Below, one piece after another: positions 24,635 to 34,710 of a stretch of DNA of 37,654 nucleotides. The DNA comes from Lachnospiraceae bacterium (GTDB lineage: Bacteria > Bacillota > Clostridia > Lachnospirales > Lachnospiraceae). The DNA is taken from NCBI GenBank assembly GCA_015056905.1, contig SVFI01000023.1:1-37654 (forward strand), given 5' to 3'. Position 1 is the first letter of the stretch, and each line of letters opens with the position of its first letter. A model generated the notes under the pieces. That model was not told where the DNA came from. It did not search any database and saw only the letters and a list, made by a program, of their open reading frames with translations. The translations under genes were made by a program, and so were the position numbers.

Positions 24635-24898
24635 TTGGCTAACATCAAATCTGCAAAGAAAAGAATTTTAGTAACACAGGTTAGAACAGAAAGAAACAAA
24701 GCTATCAAATCAGGTGTTAAGACAGCTGTGAAGAAAGTTTACGCAGCAATCGATGCAAACGATAAAGATGCAGCAGTTGAAGCATTAAAGAATGCTACAA
24801 CAACGATTGATAAAGCTACTTCAAAAGGCGTTTATCACAAAGCAACTGCTTCAAGAAAAGTATCTCGTTTAGCAAAAGCTGTTAACAAGATGGCATAA
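24635..24898 (+). CDS. rpsT: 30S ribosomal protein S20
   Basis: An 87-residue lysine/alanine-rich primary 16S rRNA-binding protein of the small subunit. MANIKSAKKRILVTQVRTERN and the C-terminal VYHKATASRKVSRLAKAVNKM are textbook S20. The start codon is TTG at 24635, 7 nt after GGAGGT (24622-24627). Weak TTG initiation is seen for rpsT in other bacteria and may help autoregulation. It is flanked by its own promoter and terminator. Confidence 0.98.
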   Translation: MANIKSAKKRILVTQVRTERNKAIKSGVKTAVKKVYAAIDANDKDAAVEALKNATTTIDKATSKGVYHKATASRKVSRLAKAVNKMA

Positions 24899-24914
24899 GA
24901 TAGAAAGAAAACAA

Positions 24915-24951
24915 AAGCATTTAGGTCCCGTCAGCCTGAATGCTTTTTTGT
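24915..24951 (+). terminator. Intrinsic terminator of rpsT
   Basis: AAGCATTTAGG (24915-24925) pairs with CCTGAATGCTT (24935-24945), 11 bp with one T-G pair, followed by a T run. Confidence 0.88.
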
Positions 24952-24979
24952 TATTTTTTGTGTCGCAAACGATGAGTCG

Positions 24980-25008
24980 GTATATTCGTCTTGCCGCCCG
25001 CATAAGGT
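24980..25008 (+). promoter_or_regulatory. SigE-like promoter for spoIIP
   Basis: GTATATT (24980-24986), a 14-bp spacer and CATAAGGT (25001-25008), compared with the SigE consensus -35 kmATATT and -10 CATACAAT. The expected mother-cell expression of spoIIP supports it. The predicted start near 25015 leaves a very short leader, so confidence is moderate. Confidence 0.45.
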
Positions 25009-25032
25009 ATACTACAGGAAGGAATGAGGCGG

Positions 25033-26235
25033 ATGAGGACAACAGGGCGAAAGAGATTTTGGATGGGAATGATACAGACAGGAATTCTGCTAATAACGGC
25101 AGGAGTCCTGCTTTTTTTATTTAAAATTCCGTGGAAATGGATGCAGGAGTCATCACCGCTTCTTATGTATGGCAGTCAGAGAACGACACAAGAGGGGCTC
25201 ATCAGCCGGGTTATCACGCAACACATTCCCCTGTACACCTATGCGGGTTGTAATTATGTGACGGCGATATCCATACAGAGCAAACTGACCGAGGAAGAAG
25301 TTTTACTGGCACAGGCGCGAGATGAGGATGTTTTTATTGAAGAACAGCAGTTATTTAATGAGGGCATGGAGGAAGAAAACAGTGCAGCCAGGGGATCTGA
25401 ACAAAATAAAGAGGGGAATGAGGCGGAGGAGACGCTTGGAACGGATGTGCAGCTGCCGGTAGCGCTTCCTATGGAAAAATACAGCGATTTTGACATGCTT
25501 TTGCAGGATTTTTATGTTGTCGATAAGAGTACATATATTACGGGCGAAGAATTGAACGCAAGCAAGATGTTAAATTATGATTTAAGACTGAAAGACGTAA
25601 AGGAGGGGATGGATGCAGAAGGCCCTCAGGTCCTGATTTATCATACACATTCGCAGGAGGGGTATGCGGATTCTGTCCCGGGAGACAAGGGTACGACCGT
25701 GGTTGGCGCGGGTGAGCGATTGGCGCAGTTGTTGGAGGAAGAGTACGACATCAAGGTGCTTCACCACACGGGAGAATATGACGTCGAGAGCAGGGATTAC
25801 GCTTATGCCAATGTGGAACCGCAGTTGGAAAAACTGCTTGCGGAGTATCCGACCATTGAGGTTGTCATAGACCTTCATCGCGACGGTGTGGCGGATGATA
25901 CACGTCTCGTGACGGAGATTGACGGGAAGAGAACAGCGCAGTTTATGTTCTTTAACGGACTGAGTCGTTTGAAGTCCGCAGGTGAGATAGAATATTTGAA
26001 AAATGAAAACAGGGAAGGGAATCTTGCATTTTCCTTCCAGTTGCAGGTGAAGTGTATGGAATATTATCCGGGACTTGCGAGGAGCATCTATCTGAAAGGA
26101 TATCGTTATAACATGCAATATAAGGAAAAAAGTCTTCTTGTCGAGCTTGGTGCCCAGACAAACACCGTGGAGGAGGTGTGGAATGCACTTCCGCCGCTGG
26201 CGCATGTGCTTTCTATGGTTCTGAAAGGAGAATAA
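25033..26235 (+). CDS. spoIIP: Stage II sporulation protein P, cell-wall hydrolase
   Basis: About 400 residues. An N-terminal transmembrane segment (about residues 8-33) is followed by a low-complexity acidic stretch (about 85-145) and the SpoIIP catalytic domain: VLIYHTHSQEGY with the zinc-ligand His, GAGERLAQLLEEEYDIKVLHHTG, VVIDLHRDGV (second metal site), and LLVELGAQTNT. SpoIIP is an amidase/endopeptidase that, with SpoIID and SpoIIM, digests septal peptidoglycan during engulfment. ATG 25033 suits the AGGAAGG site better than ATG 25024, which is too close. gpr - rpsT - spoIIP is a conserved order. Confidence 0.95.
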   Translation: MRTTGRKRFWMGMIQTGILLITAGVLLFLFKIPWKWMQESSPLLMYGSQRTTQEGLISRVITQHIPLYTYAGCNYVTAISIQSKLTEEEVLLAQARDEDVFIEEQQLFNEGMEEENSAARGSEQNKEGNEAEETLGTDVQLPVALPMEKYSDFDMLLQDFYVVDKSTYITGEELNASKMLNYDLRLKDVKEGMDAEGPQVLIYHTHSQEGYADSVPGDKGTTVVGAGERLAQLLEEEYDIKVLHHTGEYDVESRDYAYANVEPQLEKLLAEYPTIEVVIDLHRDGVADDTRLVTEIDGKRTAQFMFFNGLSRLKSAGEIEYLKNENREGNLAFSFQLQVKCMEYYPGLARSIYLKGYRYNMQYKEKSLLVELGAQTNTVEEVWNALPPLAHVLSMVLKGE

Positions 26236-26237
26236 AA

Positions 26238-26285
26238 AAGCACCTTGAGTGCGCAATGCAGTTATGCGGCGGACTTAAGGTGCTT
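26238..26285. terminator. Bidirectional terminator between spoIIP and the YfhO gene
   Basis: AAGCACCTTGAGT (26238-26250) pairs with ACTTAAGGTGCTT (26273-26285), 13 bp with one G-U. It serves two convergent genes; the minus strand has an A-run complement giving a U-tract. Confidence 0.85.
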
Positions 26286-26290
26286 CTATT

Positions 26291-29200
26291 TTAGAGTGTT
26301 TCTTTTTTCTTCTTCCGGTCGCTGATACAGCAACAGGTAAGGAAGGCAAACCAGAAGAATACTGTGACAAGAAGTGCCGGTAGGCGTCGATTGTCAATGT
26401 ATTCCATTTGAACTTCGTGGTGTCCTTTTTCTGCGTAGAGAGTAAGGAAAGCGTTTCCGAAGGACTGAGCATCTACTTCTTCGCCGTCGAGAAGAATATG
26501 CCAGCGTTCATCGTAAGGCATTGTGAAATTGATGTAGCCGTCTTCCGGCAAATCGATGGTGCCTGATAGAGAGTCGTCCGTGAAGGATTCAACCTTAAAG
26601 GGGTGCTTGTTTACGTTTTCGCAGAGCTCGGTCACCATGTCGTTATTGATGGTAAGGAGTCTTATTTCGTTTATGCTATTTTCTGTATAGTTTACGGAAC
26701 GTCCGTCGACAGTGAATTGGATTTCTTCGCCTTCACTGTAGTCGCCGAGATATTGATGGTCGCTGAGTTTGACGTATACACTTCCGGTTTTCGGTGCGGT
26801 TGTGTTTATGATGAAATTATATTTGCCGACATTTGTTGTATCCGGAAAAGCAGTAACAGAATCTTTTTCAAGATTGATTGCAGGAAGTTGCGATGCATTT
26901 CCGGAGGTGTTTGCCTCGTGCAGTTTCAAGTTTTTGTTATATACGATAGGATCACTGCTTTCACAAAATTGTATGCCGAGAACACTCCACATTTGATTAG
27001 ATGATAGATCTACATTCATCAGAGACGCCATGCTGTCAGGTAAATAATAACCAAAAGGAAATAGGCGCTCGTTTTCAAAAATAATTGCAAAATCTTTTAG
27101 TGCAATCGGAGTGTAGTTTTTTGTATCCTGAATGTTGCAGGAACGTGACTGTGTGTTTAGAAGCAGATATTGTGTGTTTCCGACAGCGTAGCCGAGTGGT
27201 GTCTGGCTATTGCGCGAATCCAGGTTATTTTCTGATGCAAAGCAACCCAAATATTCTCCGTATCTAATCTGCGATGCAGTCAGTGAAGTTGAGAATAAGA
27301 GAGGCGTCTTCAGCCGGTGTACAAGTCCCATATTATCATTCAAAGGCGCAAGCATAGCTACATGATTCAGTGTATCATCCAGAGATAGTTTTTCTTTTGC
27401 GTATTCGGTTGCAGCCGACATCTGGTCAACATAATATGTCGTATTGTAGTGATGGTAAACCTGATATAAAGAGTTGGCAGTCATTTCGATAAAGAGCAGA
27501 GCAATCAGTATGACGTGCCATTTTTTTGTTTGTACTGTTTTTCTTCCCGGGAAGCACAACATAATTCCGTATATAATGATGCATAGGAGTGTTGCTGCAA
27601 GAGAAAGCATGTTTTGCTCGGCATCGGATGAAACTAAAAATGAAATTGTAAATAGTATCATTAATCCGATTGCAGAGAAAAGCATCATTTTTCTCGGGAT
27701 TTTATTCACCGACCGGATACAATCATAACTTATGAATGCAATGGTAATAGTGATAAGGAAAGCGTAGCGGTTCGGTACTCCGTGTTGATAGTGGAAACCG
27801 TTAAAAATGTAGTTTAATACCCTTTCATTCAAACTAAGGAAGAAAATAGCATAAGGAAAGATGAAACGCAGCTTTTCTTTCCAGGGTTTGTTTCTGTGAA
27901 GAACATAAACAACAAGTAAAATCAGTGGCAAAATACCAAAGTACAAATTGACATTTCCGTCCTGCCATGAAATGGTGAATCCTTCCCGGAAAACGGAAAG
28001 ACGATTTATGATGTATTCCCAGCCGTTGAAGAAACCGAACGACGGAAGTACAGAATCCGCTGTTCCGTATGTGCTGCCGGACAATCCGGACATACCGAAA
28101 AATAATGTAAACAGACTCAGGCAACCGGTAAAAATCGAGCAGAGTGCAAAGCGTATTCCTTTTTTTATGAAGTCTGCCACACCGTGGAATTCGTATGTGA
28201 AGAATCGGATTACAAGATAGAAGCAGATGAACATGGTGATGTAGTAGTGCAAAAGCAGCGATAAACTGAGACAAAGTACATAGTATCTCTTTTTTTGCTT
28301 TATCATCAGATAATCCATGCCAAGCAGTATGAGCGGTAACAGTGCAAAAGCATAATACCAGTTAGCGTTGTTGTAAGCCAGTATCATATAGTTGCAGAAA
28401 GTATAGCAAATAACAGGAATAAGCAGACGATAATCCTTTTTATGAGCTCTTTTTCCGAGTAGCCGGTGTGTGAAATAAAATACCATACTTACCCCTGAGA
28501 GTGAAATCAAAACAAGTGGTAAGAAGGACGCAAAAAGGGATATCATTGATTCCGGTACAAAATAGTAAACTAAATCGCATAAATATAACTGAATGACGTT
28601 AGATGTATTGTAACCGCCGGCTGCATCCCAAGAATGTGCAGACAGTCCGTTTTTGAGCAGGGAAGTTGCCTCGTAGGTGATTGGGAGAAAAATGGAACTT
28701 CCATCAGAGTCAAAGCGGCTGAAAAGGCCAAACGGTTCAATGTGCAATATAAGGTTTGTGAGCAGATATCCTGCAAACGGAAGTAGGAAAGCAAGGAAAT
28801 ATACATAATTTTCGCGGATAAATGCAATGGATGCATGTATGAATTTTTTTGTGCCGCGAACCATATTTTTGGCTACAGACACATAGCGTAAGCGCAATTT
28901 TTGAGTAATGCAAAGCAAACATACGAAGAAGGAAAGGATACTCAGACATACTCCTAAGATAAAAGGTGTATGTCGATACGATATCGTAATCGTATGGTTT
29001 CCTTCCGGTACATAAAGTGCGGTGCGTCCGTTAAAATTAGCGATGGTAATATCATCGGAGCTTGTTTGGTCTAAGTAGAATGCAGCATCATAAGGCAGTG
29101 CAGTCACAATCGTAGACGGCTCATCGGTATTGGCTTTGACATTGATTGAATTATTGTTTTTGTAATACATCTCGCAGGAAGTAGAGTGAAGCTTGTCTGA

Positions 29201-31438
29201 GAGTTTTTTCAGTGCGGCGTGATCCGGATAGAAAAACTGAAGCCAGAAGCAGTTATCAAAGAAAGTGGTTGTATTGGCCGTGAAACTGTACTCGTAATCT
29301 TTTCCTGCAGAAACAGGACCGTAGTAGTACGGTGTTCCGTGGAGAGAAATGTATAATTCTCCTGTTTGTGTCGGTGTAAACTGTATTGTAATTTGTGTAG
29401 ATGTTCCATTTTCAGGAACTCTTTGATTTGTAACGGCAAAAATGTTGTTGCCGAGAGAATATGCTTCAATGGTAGAGTCTTCCGGGAGTGATATTTGCGC
29501 AGAAATACCGGTATCTTCCACATAGATATCCCCCTCGCTTCCCAGAGCCTTTGCAATCGAATTCTGTGTGGTAAGGAAGGTAGAGGAATCGATTTGTTCA
29601 TTGTTTAGTTGTCCGGAAACAGTGTATGCATCCGGGAAGGACGATGTGTTTTCGTAGACAGTATATTTATCAGTGTCTGTTACATGTTTATATTGTTTTT
29701 CGTCAAGTAACAACTGCTTATTTTCAATGTCGGCATAAAGATAACGTAAGTTATTAAAAGAATCATGCATAGGTGAAGCGGTAGGAAAGAAATCCGGTTT
29801 TGTAAAAAGTCGATTAAAAGAATAGGAGGAGAGTAAATTCTCCTGATATGAAAATTCTATATTGTCAAGGCGTACCGCGCGCTCAAATGCATCTTCTGCA
29901 TGCTGGATAGGGGCATTGGATACAAGACTGTCATTGATGGTTCCGCCGTATTTTGCGTTTTGGAATGTCAGCTGGAATGCGTTAGCGAACATTTCGAGAC
30001 AGAACAGACACAGAATCAGACTGAAGAACGAATCTCGTTTTGTACTGCCGATGCGATAAAGTATCATGAGAATACCATAGCAAAGTATAAGGGCAAGAGA
30101 ATAATAAACAGAATTATAGTTCGGGGGCAATTTTGAATAATTGATGCCGATAAGCACAATTGCAGCAGGAGCACAAAGTGCGAGAATAAGCTGCCACGGT
30201 TTTGTTGTGCGTATGTGCGGAAGAATCTCCTGGCCAATCGACAGAAGAAAGAATACGTACACAAAAGTATAGCAGGTATATCCGGATTCGCTGAGTGTCA
30301 TTAAATGAAAGAAATAGCTGAACTGCATTGTGCAAAGAGACAGTACAAGTATGAGTAGGAAAATACCGTTCCTGCAACGTTCTTTGAAAGGAATGCGGCT
30401 GCTGAAAAAATACAAAAAAGAAAGCAAAAGAAGGAACATACCAAAATAAAGATTGCTTCCGAGTTGTCCGATTTCCATAAAAGAAGGATTACTGTAAAAA
30501 AGGTGACGGAGGAAAAATGAAATAAAATCTCCATGAATATTTTGCTGATAGATGCCAAGGTAGTTTACATAACACGAATCAATCAGCGCTGCCATCCCGG
30601 GGAAAACGGTTATTGCCGAGAGCAGGAAGGAAGCGATATAGATTCCGATAAGTTTACAAAAGCGAAAAACAGCAATGTCTGTTTTTTGATTGTTTTTGCA
30701 GAAATAAAAAAGCAGTAAAAAAATATCCAGTATAAGTCCGAGATAGAAATTACTGAAAAGTAAAAAAGTATTTAATAACAGTAGCTTTTTATATTTTCCC
30801 TCAGTAATAAGCTCTTCTAAAAAGAGAATCAGAAGCGGGAACAGCATGAAGTGGTCAAGATACATAAAGTCGTCGTACTGTACAAGGGCAAAATTGCTTA
30901 ATGCGTAGCCGAGCGAAAAGACAAGCATCATCGGATCATAGATACTGCCGCGCTTACCGATGTGTCGGTGTGTAAGGTAGTACATGAATATCGGTCCACT
31001 GAGTGAAATGCGCAGTACGCATAAGAAAGATAATACAATAACAGCTGTTTTTTGCTCGAAAAGGAGACAAAATAAGGTGCACGGACTTGTCAAATAGTAA
31101 ACGATGGAGGATATAAACTCACTACCGACGGTTCCTTTCAATGTATACAGGTGGAAATTTCCTTCGGACAAATCGTGAATCGCACCTGTCAGAACAGGGA
31201 GATTGACATAAGCACCGTCGACAATAAACATGTTCATCTCACCGAACGGAGCGTATCCGAAATGATTCATAAGAAAAAGAAGCGTTGCAAAAGGAATTGC
31301 AAACGCAAGGATATAAAAAATACGGTTCAATATGTAAGCCGCAAAACGGTTTTGGCCCTCATACAAAGGTTTATGTGTATATGCAAGTTCTTCCTTGTTC
31401 GCCTGCATATTAAATTTCGGTAATATTGATATTTTCAT
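26291..31438 (-). CDS. Double-length YfhO-family membrane glycosyltransferase-like protein
   Basis: A 1715-residue polytopic protein, about twice the usual YfhO length. Two YfhO-like modules follow each other (residues 1 to about 870 and about 870 to 1715). Each opens with a hydrophobic helix, an APFG/EPFG-type loop and a helix bundle (FYLGLILDIFLLLFYF; LLHYYITMFICFYLVI), then an extracytoplasmic beta-rich domain that ends in a closing helix: HTITISYRHTPFILGVCLS in module 1 and HHEVQMEYIDNRRLPALLV in module 2. YfhO relatives are GT-C-type enzymes that decorate lipoteichoic acid with sugars in other Firmicutes; acceptor and sugar are unknown here. Start supported by ACGGAGGC. No frameshift. 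It lies between spoIIP and lepA, normally adjacent. Confidence 0.9.
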   Translation of the reverse strand: MKISILPKFNMQANKEELAYTHKPLYEGQNRFAAYILNRIFYILAFAIPFATLLFLMNHFGYAPFGEMNMFIVDGAYVNLPVLTGAIHDLSEGNFHLYTLKGTVGSEFISSIVYYLTSPCTLFCLLFEQKTAVIVLSFLCVLRISLSGPIFMYYLTHRHIGKRGSIYDPMMLVFSLGYALSNFALVQYDDFMYLDHFMLFPLLILFLEELITEGKYKKLLLLNTFLLFSNFYLGLILDIFLLLFYFCKNNQKTDIAVFRFCKLIGIYIASFLLSAITVFPGMAALIDSCYVNYLGIYQQNIHGDFISFFLRHLFYSNPSFMEIGQLGSNLYFGMFLLLLSFLYFFSSRIPFKERCRNGIFLLILVLSLCTMQFSYFFHLMTLSESGYTCYTFVYVFFLLSIGQEILPHIRTTKPWQLILALCAPAAIVLIGINYSKLPPNYNSVYYSLALILCYGILMILYRIGSTKRDSFFSLILCLFCLEMFANAFQLTFQNAKYGGTINDSLVSNAPIQHAEDAFERAVRLDNIEFSYQENLLSSYSFNRLFTKPDFFPTASPMHDSFNNLRYLYADIENKQLLLDEKQYKHVTDTDKYTVYENTSSFPDAYTVSGQLNNEQIDSSTFLTTQNSIAKALGSEGDIYVEDTGISAQISLPEDSTIEAYSLGNNIFAVTNQRVPENGTSTQITIQFTPTQTGELYISLHGTPYYYGPVSAGKDYEYSFTANTTTFFDNCFWLQFFYPDHAALKKLSDKLHSTSCEMYYKNNNSINVKANTDEPSTIVTALPYDAAFYLDQTSSDDITIANFNGRTALYVPEGNHTITISYRHTPFILGVCLSILSFFVCLLCITQKLRLRYVSVAKNMVRGTKKFIHASIAFIRENYVYFLAFLLPFAGYLLTNLILHIEPFGLFSRFDSDGSSIFLPITYEATSLLKNGLSAHSWDAAGGYNTSNVIQLYLCDLVYYFVPESMISLFASFLPLVLISLSGVSMVFYFTHRLLGKRAHKKDYRLLIPVICYTFCNYMILAYNNANWYYAFALLPLILLGMDYLMIKQKKRYYVLCLSLSLLLHYYITMFICFYLVIRFFTYEFHGVADFIKKGIRFALCSIFTGCLSLFTLFFGMSGLSGSTYGTADSVLPSFGFFNGWEYIINRLSVFREGFTISWQDGNVNLYFGILPLILLVVYVLHRNKPWKEKLRFIFPYAIFFLSLNERVLNYIFNGFHYQHGVPNRYAFLITITIAFISYDCIRSVNKIPRKMMLFSAIGLMILFTISFLVSSDAEQNMLSLAATLLCIIIYGIMLCFPGRKTVQTKKWHVILIALLFIEMTANSLYQVYHHYNTTYYVDQMSAATEYAKEKLSLDDTLNHVAMLAPLNDNMGLVHRLKTPLLFSTSLTASQIRYGEYLGCFASENNLDSRNSQTPLGYAVGNTQYLLLNTQSRSCNIQDTKNYTPIALKDFAIIFENERLFPFGYYLPDSMASLMNVDLSSNQMWSVLGIQFCESSDPIVYNKNLKLHEANTSGNASQLPAINLEKDSVTAFPDTTNVGKYNFIINTTAPKTGSVYVKLSDHQYLGDYSEGEEIQFTVDGRSVNYTENSINEIRLLTINNDMVTELCENVNKHPFKVESFTDDSLSGTIDLPEDGYINFTMPYDERWHILLDGEEVDAQSFGNAFLTLYAEKGHHEVQMEYIDNRRLPALLVTVFFWFAFLTCCCISDRKKKKETL

Positions 31439-31498
31439 AATTGCCTCCGTTGTTAGTTCTCATGAAATAAATACTTTGAATAAGTATAACATTCTTTC

Positions 31499-31528
31499 TT
31501 GAAGATGGCTATTCTTTTGTGGTATACT
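31499..31528 (+). promoter_or_regulatory. SigA promoter of lepA (extended -10)
   Basis: TTGAAG (31499-31504), an 18-bp spacer and TATACT (31523-31528) with TGG directly upstream as an extended -10. A minus-strand TG-T-TATACT (about 31482-31490) is the candidate promoter for the divergent YfhO gene. Confidence 0.6.
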
Positions 31529-31596
31529 TTTGTGCGGATAAATGATAGGAAAATAAATGACAATCAATATGGGGGCATCCCTTTTGGAGGAAATAT

Positions 31597-33414
31597 ATGT
31601 CACAGATGGATCAAAGTAAAATACGTAATTTTTGTATTATAGCGCATATTGACCACGGAAAGTCGACGCTTGCAGACCGTATTATAGAGAAGACGGGGCT
31701 TTTGACGGAGCGTGAAATGCAGGCGCAGGTGCTTGATAATATGGAACTGGAAAGAGAGCGCGGTATTACGATTAAAGCGCAGACCGTGCGTATTGTGTAC
31801 AAGGCGCAGGATGGGGAAGAATACATTTTCAACCTGATTGATACACCGGGACATGTGGACTTTAACTATGAGGTGAGCCGCTCGCTCGCGGCGTGTGACG
31901 GAGCCATTCTTGTCGTGGATGCGGCGCAGGGAATTGAGGCACAGACGCTGGCGAATGTATATCTGGCGCTGGATCATGACCTTGATGTTTTCCCGGTCAT
32001 CAACAAGATTGACCTGCCAAGTGCAGAGCCGGAGCGTGTCAAAGAAGAGATTGAGGATGTCATAGGACTCGAAGCACATGATGCGCCTCTGATTTCGGCG
32101 AAGAACGGTATCGGTATTGAGGAAGTGCTCGAGCAGGTGGTGGCCAAAGTGCCTGCACCGACCGGAGATGCAGATGCACCGCTTCAGGCGTTGATTTTTG
32201 ATTCGGTGTACGATTCCTACAAAGGTGTCATTGTATTCTGCCGCATTAAGGAAGGGCGTGTCAAAAAAGGAACGAAGATTCGCATGATGGCGACCGGGGC
32301 TTCTGCGGATGTTGTAGAAGTCGGATATTTCGGCGCCGGACAGTTTATTGCGTGCGATGAGCTTTCTGCCGGAATGGTAGGCTATATTACTGCTTCGATT
32401 AAGAATGTAAAGGATACGGCGGTCGGAGATACGATTACGGATGCTGCGAATCCGTGCGCGGAGCCGCTTCCGGGATATAAAAAGGTCAATTCCATGGTGT
32501 ACTGCGGAATGTACCCGGCAGACGGTGCCAAATATCCGGAACTTCGCGATGCGCTTGAAAAACTTCAGCTCAATGATGCATCACTCAACTATGAGCCGGA
32601 GACATCCATTGCGCTCGGTTTTGGTTTCCGGTGCGGATTTTTAGGGCTCTTACATCTGGAAATCATTCAGGAACGTCTGGAGCGGGAATATAATCTTGAT
32701 TTAGTTACGACAGCGCCGGGTGTTATTTATAAAGTATTTAAGACAAACGGTGAGGTGATTGAGCTTACCAATCCGAGCAATCTTCCGGATCCGTCTGAAA
32801 TTGAACATATGGAAGAGCCGATTGTCAGTGCGGAAATCATGGTGACCACGGAGTTTATCGGCCCGATTATGGAACTTTGCCAGGAGCGACGCGGAGTTTA
32901 TCTCGGTATGGAATATATGGAAGAGACGAGAGCGATGCTCCGCTATGACCTTCCGCTCAATGAGATTATTTATGACTTCTTTGATGCATTAAAATCGCGT
33001 TCGAGAGGATATGCGTCCTTTGACTACGAACTCAAAGGCTATGTACCTTCGCAGCTTGTGAAACTTGACGTTCTCATCAACAAAGAGGAAGTGGATGCAC
33101 TTTCCTTTATCGTGCATAAGGACGGTGCATATGAACGCGGTCGCAGAATGTGCGAGAAACTCAAAGAAGAAATCCCTCGACATCTGTTTGAAATTCCGAT
33201 TCAGGCAGCGGTCGGCGGAAAAGTTATTGCAAGAGAGACCGTCCGCGCGATGCGCAAGGATGTGCTTGCAAAGTGTTACGGCGGCGATATTTCGCGTAAG
33301 AGAAAGCTTCTCGAGAAACAGAAAGAGGGTAAGAAGCGAATGAGACAGATCGGTAATGTTGAAATTCCGCAGAAAGCCTTCATGAGTGTTCTTAAATTAG
33401 ATGATAAAAAATAG
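31597..33414 (+). CDS. lepA: Elongation factor 4 (back-translocase GTPase LepA)
   Basis: A 605-residue GTPase that acts on ribosomes under stress or during initiation. G1 [11 protein letters not shown]2 RGITIKA, G3 DTPGHVDF, G4 NKIDL and G5 SAKNG motifs are present, followed by the EF-Tu-like domain 2, EF-G-like domains ([23 protein letters not shown]) and the LepA-specific C-terminal domain ([20 protein letters not shown]). Length is standard. GGAGGAAA precedes ATG 31597. It lies 16 bp before hemW, the conserved lepA-hemW pair. Confidence 0.98.
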   Translation: MSQMDQSKIRNFCIIAHIDHGKSTLADRIIEKTGLLTEREMQAQVLDNMELERERGITIKAQTVRIVYKAQDGEEYIFNLIDTPGHVDFNYEVSRSLAACDGAILVVDAAQGIEAQTLANVYLALDHDLDVFPVINKIDLPSAEPERVKEEIEDVIGLEAHDAPLISAKNGIGIEEVLEQVVAKVPAPTGDADAPLQALIFDSVYDSYKGVIVFCRIKEGRVKKGTKIRMMATGASADVVEVGYFGAGQFIACDELSAGMVGYITASIKNVKDTAVGDTITDAANPCAEPLPGYKKVNSMVYCGMYPADGAKYPELRDALEKLQLNDASLNYEPETSIALGFGFRCGFLGLLHLEIIQERLEREYNLDLVTTAPGVIYKVFKTNGEVIELTNPSNLPDPSEIEHMEEPIVSAEIMVTTEFIGPIMELCQERRGVYLGMEYMEETRAMLRYDLPLNEIIYDFFDALKSRSRGYASFDYELKGYVPSQLVKLDVLINKEEVDALSFIVHKDGAYERGRRMCEKLKEEIPRHLFEIPIQAAVGGKVIARETVRAMRKDVLAKCYGGDISRKRKLLEKQKEGKKRMRQIGNVEIPQKAFMSVLKLDDKK

Positions 33415-33430
33415 TGAAGTGAAAAATTAA

Positions 33431-34594
33431 ATGGAAATAAAAGATTTAAGCCTGTATATTCATATTCCTTTTTGCGTGCGCAAATGTGACTATTGCGATT
33501 TTTTGTCTGCTCCGGCAGATGAGATGACAAGGGAAGCCTATGTACAGGCTTTGCTTATGGAAATACAAAGCCATGCAGCAGGGAGTCTTGCCGAAAGAAA
33601 AGTGAAATCTATATTTATCGGCGGAGGGACGCCTTCGACGCTCACAGCGAAGCAGATAACGCAGATTGTTGATAAAATAAAGGGTGTTTTTTTAATTAAT
33701 AAAGATTGCGAAATTTCTATGGAGGCAAATCCGGGCACTGTGACGCCGGAGAAATGCAGGTGTTATTTTAATGCGGGGGTCAATCGGCTCAGCATTGGTC
33801 TTCAGTCGCCGGATGATGCGCTTTTAAAAACGCTTGGCAGAATCCACACGTATGAAGATTTTCTGCATACCTATGATGCGGTAAGGGGCGCAGGCTTTCA
33901 GAATATAAATATTGATTTGATGTCAGCACTGCCGGGGCAGAGTGTGGAGCAGTACTGCGGCGGACTTGCCAAGGTGGTTGCGCTTTCGCCGGAGCATATT
34001 TCTGCATACAGCCTGATAATAGAGGAGGGAACACCGTTTTTTGACAGATATAACAGCGAGTGTGATTTATTTCCGGACGAGGCAGAAGACCGTGAGATGT
34101 ATGAGCGTACGAAGGAGATTCTCGGTGGAGCAGGATATGAGAGGTATGAGATTTCCAACTATGCCAAAGACGGATTTACCTGCAAACATAATATTGTGTA
34201 CTGGGAGAGGGAGGAGTATCTCGGTTTGGGGTTAGGGAGTTCTTCTCTGATAAATAACACGAGATTTAAAAACGATAGTAATTTAAAAAAATATATCGAT
34301 GCGTGGAAAAGCGGAAAAGGAGCGGTGGTCCAAAATCTCGAAAGAGAAGAACTTTCCGTGAGGGAACAGATGGAAGAGTTTATGTTTTTGGGACTCCGTA
34401 TGATGCGAGGCGTGTCGGAGGAGAAGTTTGCCGAGTTGTTTGGGGAAAGCCTGATGCATGTATACGAAAAACAGATAGACAAGATGTTAAAGCAGGATTT
34501 ACTCTGTCGGAAGATGGAACCGGAAAAGAGGCTTGCACTGACAGATAAAGGAATTGATGTCAGTAACTATGTGTTTGAGCAATTTTTATTCTAA
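33431..34594 (+). CDS. hemW: Radical SAM heme chaperone HemW
   Basis: A 387-residue radical SAM protein. The motif CVRKCDYCDF (about residues 15-24) gives the CxxxCxxC cluster site. Typical HemW segments are IFIGGGTPSTL, SMEANPGTV, RLSIGLQSPDDALLKTLGRIHT, SAYSLIIEEGTPF and the C-terminal HemN_C-like part (YLGLGLGSSS onward). The residues following the third Cys (DF rather than C) match HemW rather than coproporphyrinogen dehydrogenase HemN. HemW binds heme and is thought to deliver it to respiratory proteins. The start has only a weak GAAGTG site, consistent with coupling to lepA. Confidence 0.95.
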   Translation: MEIKDLSLYIHIPFCVRKCDYCDFLSAPADEMTREAYVQALLMEIQSHAAGSLAERKVKSIFIGGGTPSTLTAKQITQIVDKIKGVFLINKDCEISMEANPGTVTPEKCRCYFNAGVNRLSIGLQSPDDALLKTLGRIHTYEDFLHTYDAVRGAGFQNINIDLMSALPGQSVEQYCGGLAKVVALSPEHISAYSLIIEEGTPFFDRYNSECDLFPDEAEDREMYERTKEILGGAGYERYEISNYAKDGFTCKHNIVYWEREEYLGLGLGSSSLINNTRFKNDSNLKKYIDAWKSGKGAVVQNLEREELSVREQMEEFMFLGLRMMRGVSEEKFAELFGESLMHVYEKQIDKMLKQDLLCRKMEPEKRLALTDKGIDVSNYVFEQFLF

Positions 34595-34611
34595 AGCGCG
34601 CCAACAATGGC

Positions 34612-34640
34612 TTGCCTTTTAGAAATGAAATATGTATAAT
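34612..34640 (+). promoter_or_regulatory. SigA-type promoter candidate upstream of sigK
   Basis: TTGCCT (34612-34617), a 17-bp spacer and a perfect TATAAT (34635-34640). It would give vegetative transcription of sigK, or read into it. Confidence 0.5.
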
Positions 34641-34655
34641 GAAAATTAGACTGTT

Positions 34656-34683
34656 ACGTTAACCAAACCCTATGCATAGAATA
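34656..34683 (+). promoter_or_regulatory. SigE/SigK-type promoter upstream of sigK
   Basis: CATAGAATA (34675-34683) matches the SigK -10 pattern CATANNNTA exactly and the SigE -10 CATACAAT at seven of eight. AC at 34656-34657 lies 17 nt upstream, as required for SigK; the SigE -35 match (TTACGTT) is only partial. sigK is known to be SigE-dependent and self-activating in other spore formers. Confidence 0.55.
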
Positions 34684-34710
34684 GTATAAAATGTATTTGG
34701 GAGGCTTCCC

